NCBI GenBank assembly: GCA_937898895.1
Contig: CALDKL010000562.1
Location: 1-7,512, forward strand
Reading direction: 5' to 3'
DNA from: an uncultured Verrucomicrobiae bacterium
GTDB lineage: Bacteria; Verrucomicrobiota; Verrucomicrobiia; Verrucomicrobiales; DEV007
Length of the DNA: 7,512 bases
Below the pieces are notes generated by a model. The model did no database searches. It saw nothing but the letters and a program-made list of their open reading frames with translations, and was not told the origin of the DNA. How positions within the stretch are numbered: position 1 is the stretch's first letter; each line of letters starts with the position of its first letter. A program made the position numbers and the translations under genes. This document shows, one piece after another, positions 4,985-7,512 of the stretch.

Positions 4985-7512
4985 TCATGGCTTCGCCATC
5001 GGCGCGAGCCATGTGCGCAAGCTCGGATCGGCTGACTCGGGGACTGGGGCGATGGTCCCGGATCTCCGCCGCACGAGCCTTGCCTCGCCGTCGATGGTGA
5101 CGCCGACACGATTCTCGATCCAGTCAGGCAGCCAAGAGGGAGCACGTTCGAGAAAAGGCGGGACAAGGAGGAGATGGTGCTCTCCCTCTCCGAAGACATG
5201 AACTGAGCCGTTCGGAGCGGACTCCCAAACGAGACAGCGCGGAGCGGAAGGTCCCGTCAGTTTTCCCACGAGACGCCGACCGGTCTCCACATCCAGGAGG
5301 TGCAAGGCATTCTCTCCCGCTGCGGCGAGTCGATGTCCCTCCGGATCGGTCACGAGAGCGGTGATCGTGCCGGGCAGGTCGATCGGGGTCGGCAGGACCT
5401 GGCCGGTTTTCCAGTTCCACACTCTCACCTGCCCGGAAACGGCGAGAGCGATGCGCTCCGAATCAACAAAGGTCACTGCCGTGACCGGCCCCCGTTTCCA
5501 GTCCCGACGCGCGACGCGATCACCTGATGCCACGGCAAAGACCGAGGTGGATCCATCGGGATATCCGAGTGCTGCGAGCCTCCCATCGGACGAAAGTGCG
5601 AGCGAACTGGCCTTCCCCCAGGCTCGGAGAGGCCCTGTTCCCGATTCTCTTTCCGCAACAAACACGCCCGGTGCGGGCACTAGATCAATCAGGGCGGTCC
5701 CGCCCCCCGCACTTACCGCCGCCAGGCGGATATCGCCCTCGGTTGTGCGCCACACGGCGCGAGGGGAATCCGATTCGGAATCCTGACAAACCCACCCCTC
5801 CGAATCGATTCCGGTCCAGCCCCGATCTCCGGAGCCACATGATAGAGCGAGCCAGTTTCGGGCTGTAGGCTTCTGCTCAATGACGGATTCGCCACGACTC
5901 GGTGCCAGCCATTCGATGTGATGGTCCTCGTCGTCGGCGAGCACGATCCACTGACCCGACGCATCCGATGCTCCGTGGACTTTTCCTCCTATTGCCGACC
6001 ATTCCTCCGGCTCGGCGAGCGACTTGATGGACCCCACCATCGGACGCTGGTAGCTGGCCTGGGTCAGGATCGCCTCTTCACCGACCGGGAGGAGAAGGTG
6101 GAGCGGCTCTGTCAGGGAGATCGTCTCGCGAACGATGCCCTTCACAGGATCGAGGATGCGAAGTGAGGCGGGCGAAAGAGCGAGCAAGCCAACGCCATCC
6201 GGTAGAAGCCGGAGCTGCAAGACCGCCTCCGAAGTCGATTCGATGAGGTGATCTCCGGGCGTGATCCAGACTGCGCCGCTCCTCCAGGCGGCAGCCACGA
6301 GGGAGCCGCCTTCGTTGATCGCGAGAGCGGTCGGCGGTGCGGGGATCGGGGTGACCAGCTCACGCGGAAGTCCCTCGGAATCGTCGAAAAGCAGGAGCCC
6401 TCCGCCTTCGACCGCCACGAGCAGGTGCCTCCCTGACGGAGAAACCGCCTCGTTCATCGGCAACGATGGGAGAAGGTGGTTGGCAACCACCTTCGCGTCT
6501 CTGCACTCGACTCGTCGCAATTCCTTGGCACCGAGCATCCAGAGATCACCACCCGGAGTCCAGGCAAGGCGGCGCAGCCCTTCCGGACGATCCGCCACCT
6601 TCCTGGAAGTCGCGTCGGCACCGTAGATCGCGACTCCCGATTCGGTCGCACAAGCCATCGTGCCGACGTCGGAGACCGCAAGAAGGAAGGGATCGGTCCC
6701 TGGGTCCGGAGAGATTTCCTGCGACTGCGATGCGCCTTTTTCGAATCTGGTCAGGACTATCTCTCCGTCCGCCTCTCTGCGCGTGAGTAGCGCGGCCTGG
6801 CATCCGTTCGCCGACACTGCGAAACTCGTCACTTCCCCCGCAGAATACTCGAGGGAGGGTGCCACGGGACGGGGGAGGGAATGATGACGCAGTGTGCTCA
6901 GGGCCAGGCCGAGCGCGGCCTGATTCGCCGGATCATGGCGCAGCGCGATGGCGAGATAGGCGAGGGCATGAGCGGGACGTCGCCGCTCGCGCATGATCGC
7001 CGAGGCATAGTGCTCGTTCGCTGCGGCGCGATCGCGCTCCTCCCGGCGTGATTCACTTTCTGCAAGAGCCCGGCGGATTTCGGTGTTCTTCTGCCAGAGC
7101 AACGCGACGAGGGTCAGCGCGGATCCGATCAAAGCAACGATCAAGGCGGCCGTCGCTCGATGCCTCCTTGCCCACTTCGAGACGAAGTAGAAGGTTAATC
7201 GTGGCGCGGCGACGAGCGGCCTCCCTCCCAGCCAAGCTTCGAGATCCTCGGCAAGGGCACCGGCGGTGGTGTATCGCTGTCCGATTTCGGCGTCGGTTGC
7301 CTTTTGCGTGACCCAGCGGAGTTCTGCGGGCACGAAAGCACCATCGGGCAAACGCACCCGTGTTTCTCCGCCATCGGTCGATTGCACTGGGGTAGAACCA
7401 GTCAACAGCTCCCAGAAGATCGCTCCAAGGGCGAAGACATCGGCTCGGGTGTCGGCGGCACTGCGATTCTGCGAAGAATGGAGCCGCTCGGGGCCCATGT
7501 AGTCGGGAGTGC
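4985..7512 (-). CDS. Transmembrane Ser/Thr protein kinase with WD40-like propeller (5' end outside window)
   Basis: The frame is open to the right edge, so the N-terminal kinase lobe, including the ATP loop and catalytic HRD/DFG segments, is not visible. The first visible residues TPDYMGPERL are the kinase P+1/APE segment (subdomain VIII, with Gly for Ala). ADVFALGAIFWELLTG (subdomain IX) and a closing region ending in RYTTAGALAEDLEAWLGGRP follow. Counting from the Met at 7498, a single membrane helix spans about 115-136 after the basic KWARRHR, which suggests the kinase is cytosolic. Next comes a charged helical, TPR-like linker (137-205), then about 570 residues of beta-strand repeats of WD40/quinoprotein type (for example LALSSDGRLAALGYPDGSTSVF and VRVWNWKTG). 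The C-terminal tail contains PSWLPDWIENRVG. It is probably a receptor-like Hanks kinase whose propeller senses or scaffolds; the ligand and substrate are unknown. The ATG at 7498 is not the real start. Confidence 0.9.
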   Translation of the reverse strand, partial: TPDYMGPERLHSSQNRSAADTRADVFALGAIFWELLTGSTPVQSTDGGETRVRLPDGAFVPAELRWVTQKATDAEIGQRYTTAGALAEDLEAWLGGRPLVAAPRLTFYFVSKWARRHRATAALIVALIGSALTLVALLWQKNTEIRRALAESESRREERDRAAANEHYASAIMRERRRPAHALAYLAIALRHDPANQAALGLALSTLRHHSLPRPVAPSLEYSAGEVTSFAVSANGCQAALLTRREADGEIVLTRFEKGASQSQEISPDPGTDPFLLAVSDVGTMACATESGVAIYGADATSRKVADRPEGLRRLAWTPGGDLWMLGAKELRRVECRDAKVVANHLLPSLPMNEAVSPSGRHLLVAVEGGGLLLFDDSEGLPRELVTPIPAPPTALAINEGGSLVAAAWRSGAVWITPGDHLIESTSEAVLQLRLLPDGVGLLALSPASLRILDPVKGIVRETISLTEPLHLLLPVGEEAILTQASYQRPMVGSIKSLAEPEEWSAIGGKVHGASDASGQWIVLADDEDHHIEWLAPSRGESVIEQKPTARNWLALSCGSGDRGWTGIDSEGWVCQDSESDSPRAVWRTTEGDIRLAAVSAGGGTALIDLVPAPGVFVAERESGTGPLRAWGKASSLALSSDGRLAALGYPDGSTSVFAVASGDRVARRDWKRGPVTAVTFVDSERIALAVSGQVRVWNWKTGQVLPTPIDLPGTITALVTDPEGHRLAAAGENALHLLDVETGRRLVGKLTGPSAPRCLVWESAPNGSVHVFGEGEHHLLLVPPFLERAPSWLPDWIENRVGVTIDGEARLVRRRSGTIAPVPESADPSLRTWLAPMAKP

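Noticed and set aside
4987..4999. Small hairpin ATGGC-TTC-GCCAT just after the FG-GAP stop, as a possible terminator
   Set aside because: The stem is only 5 bp with no T-tract, and it lies within the last codons of the kinase gene, so it is readily explained by coding sequence.

Overview
This 7.5 kb window looks like bacterial chromosome from a GC-rich member of the Planctomycetota-Verrucomicrobiota group. That placement is an inference. It rests on a Ser/Thr kinase fused through one membrane helix to a WD40-like propeller, and on a secreted FG-GAP propeller protein ending in an ASH/HYDIN-like domain. Both architectures are common in that group, but no phylogenetic marker gene is present.

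Layout. Positions 1-120 are upstream sequence with no convincing gene. 121-897 (+) is a complete short-chain dehydrogenase/reductase with all catalytic residues. A 77-bp convergent gap holding an 8-bp-stem hairpin (944-963) separates it from 975-3062 (-), a 695-residue membrane protein with a C-terminal spermidine-synthase-like methyltransferase domain. A 122-bp divergent gap (3063-3184), with a 9-bp perfect inverted repeat, separates that gene from 3185-4978 (+). This locus encodes a secreted seven-bladed FG-GAP propeller plus an immunoglobulin-like C-terminal domain, and it is broken by one in-frame TGA at 3734-3736. Six bases after its end, converging on it, lies 4985-7512 (-). This is the C-terminal 842 or so residues of a membrane-anchored Ser/Thr kinase whose N-terminal catalytic lobe lies beyond the right edge.

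The genes alternate in orientation (+, -, +, -), so none share an operon and nothing shows them working as one pathway. The only regulatory coupling the layout allows is through the shared divergent region between the methyltransferase-like gene and the FG-GAP gene. The most notable observation is the internal stop in the otherwise intact FG-GAP gene. Homologous blades carry glycine at that position, so one GGA-to-TGA change explains it. I found no tRNA, rRNA, CRISPR array, insertion sequence or clear novel multi-gene system.
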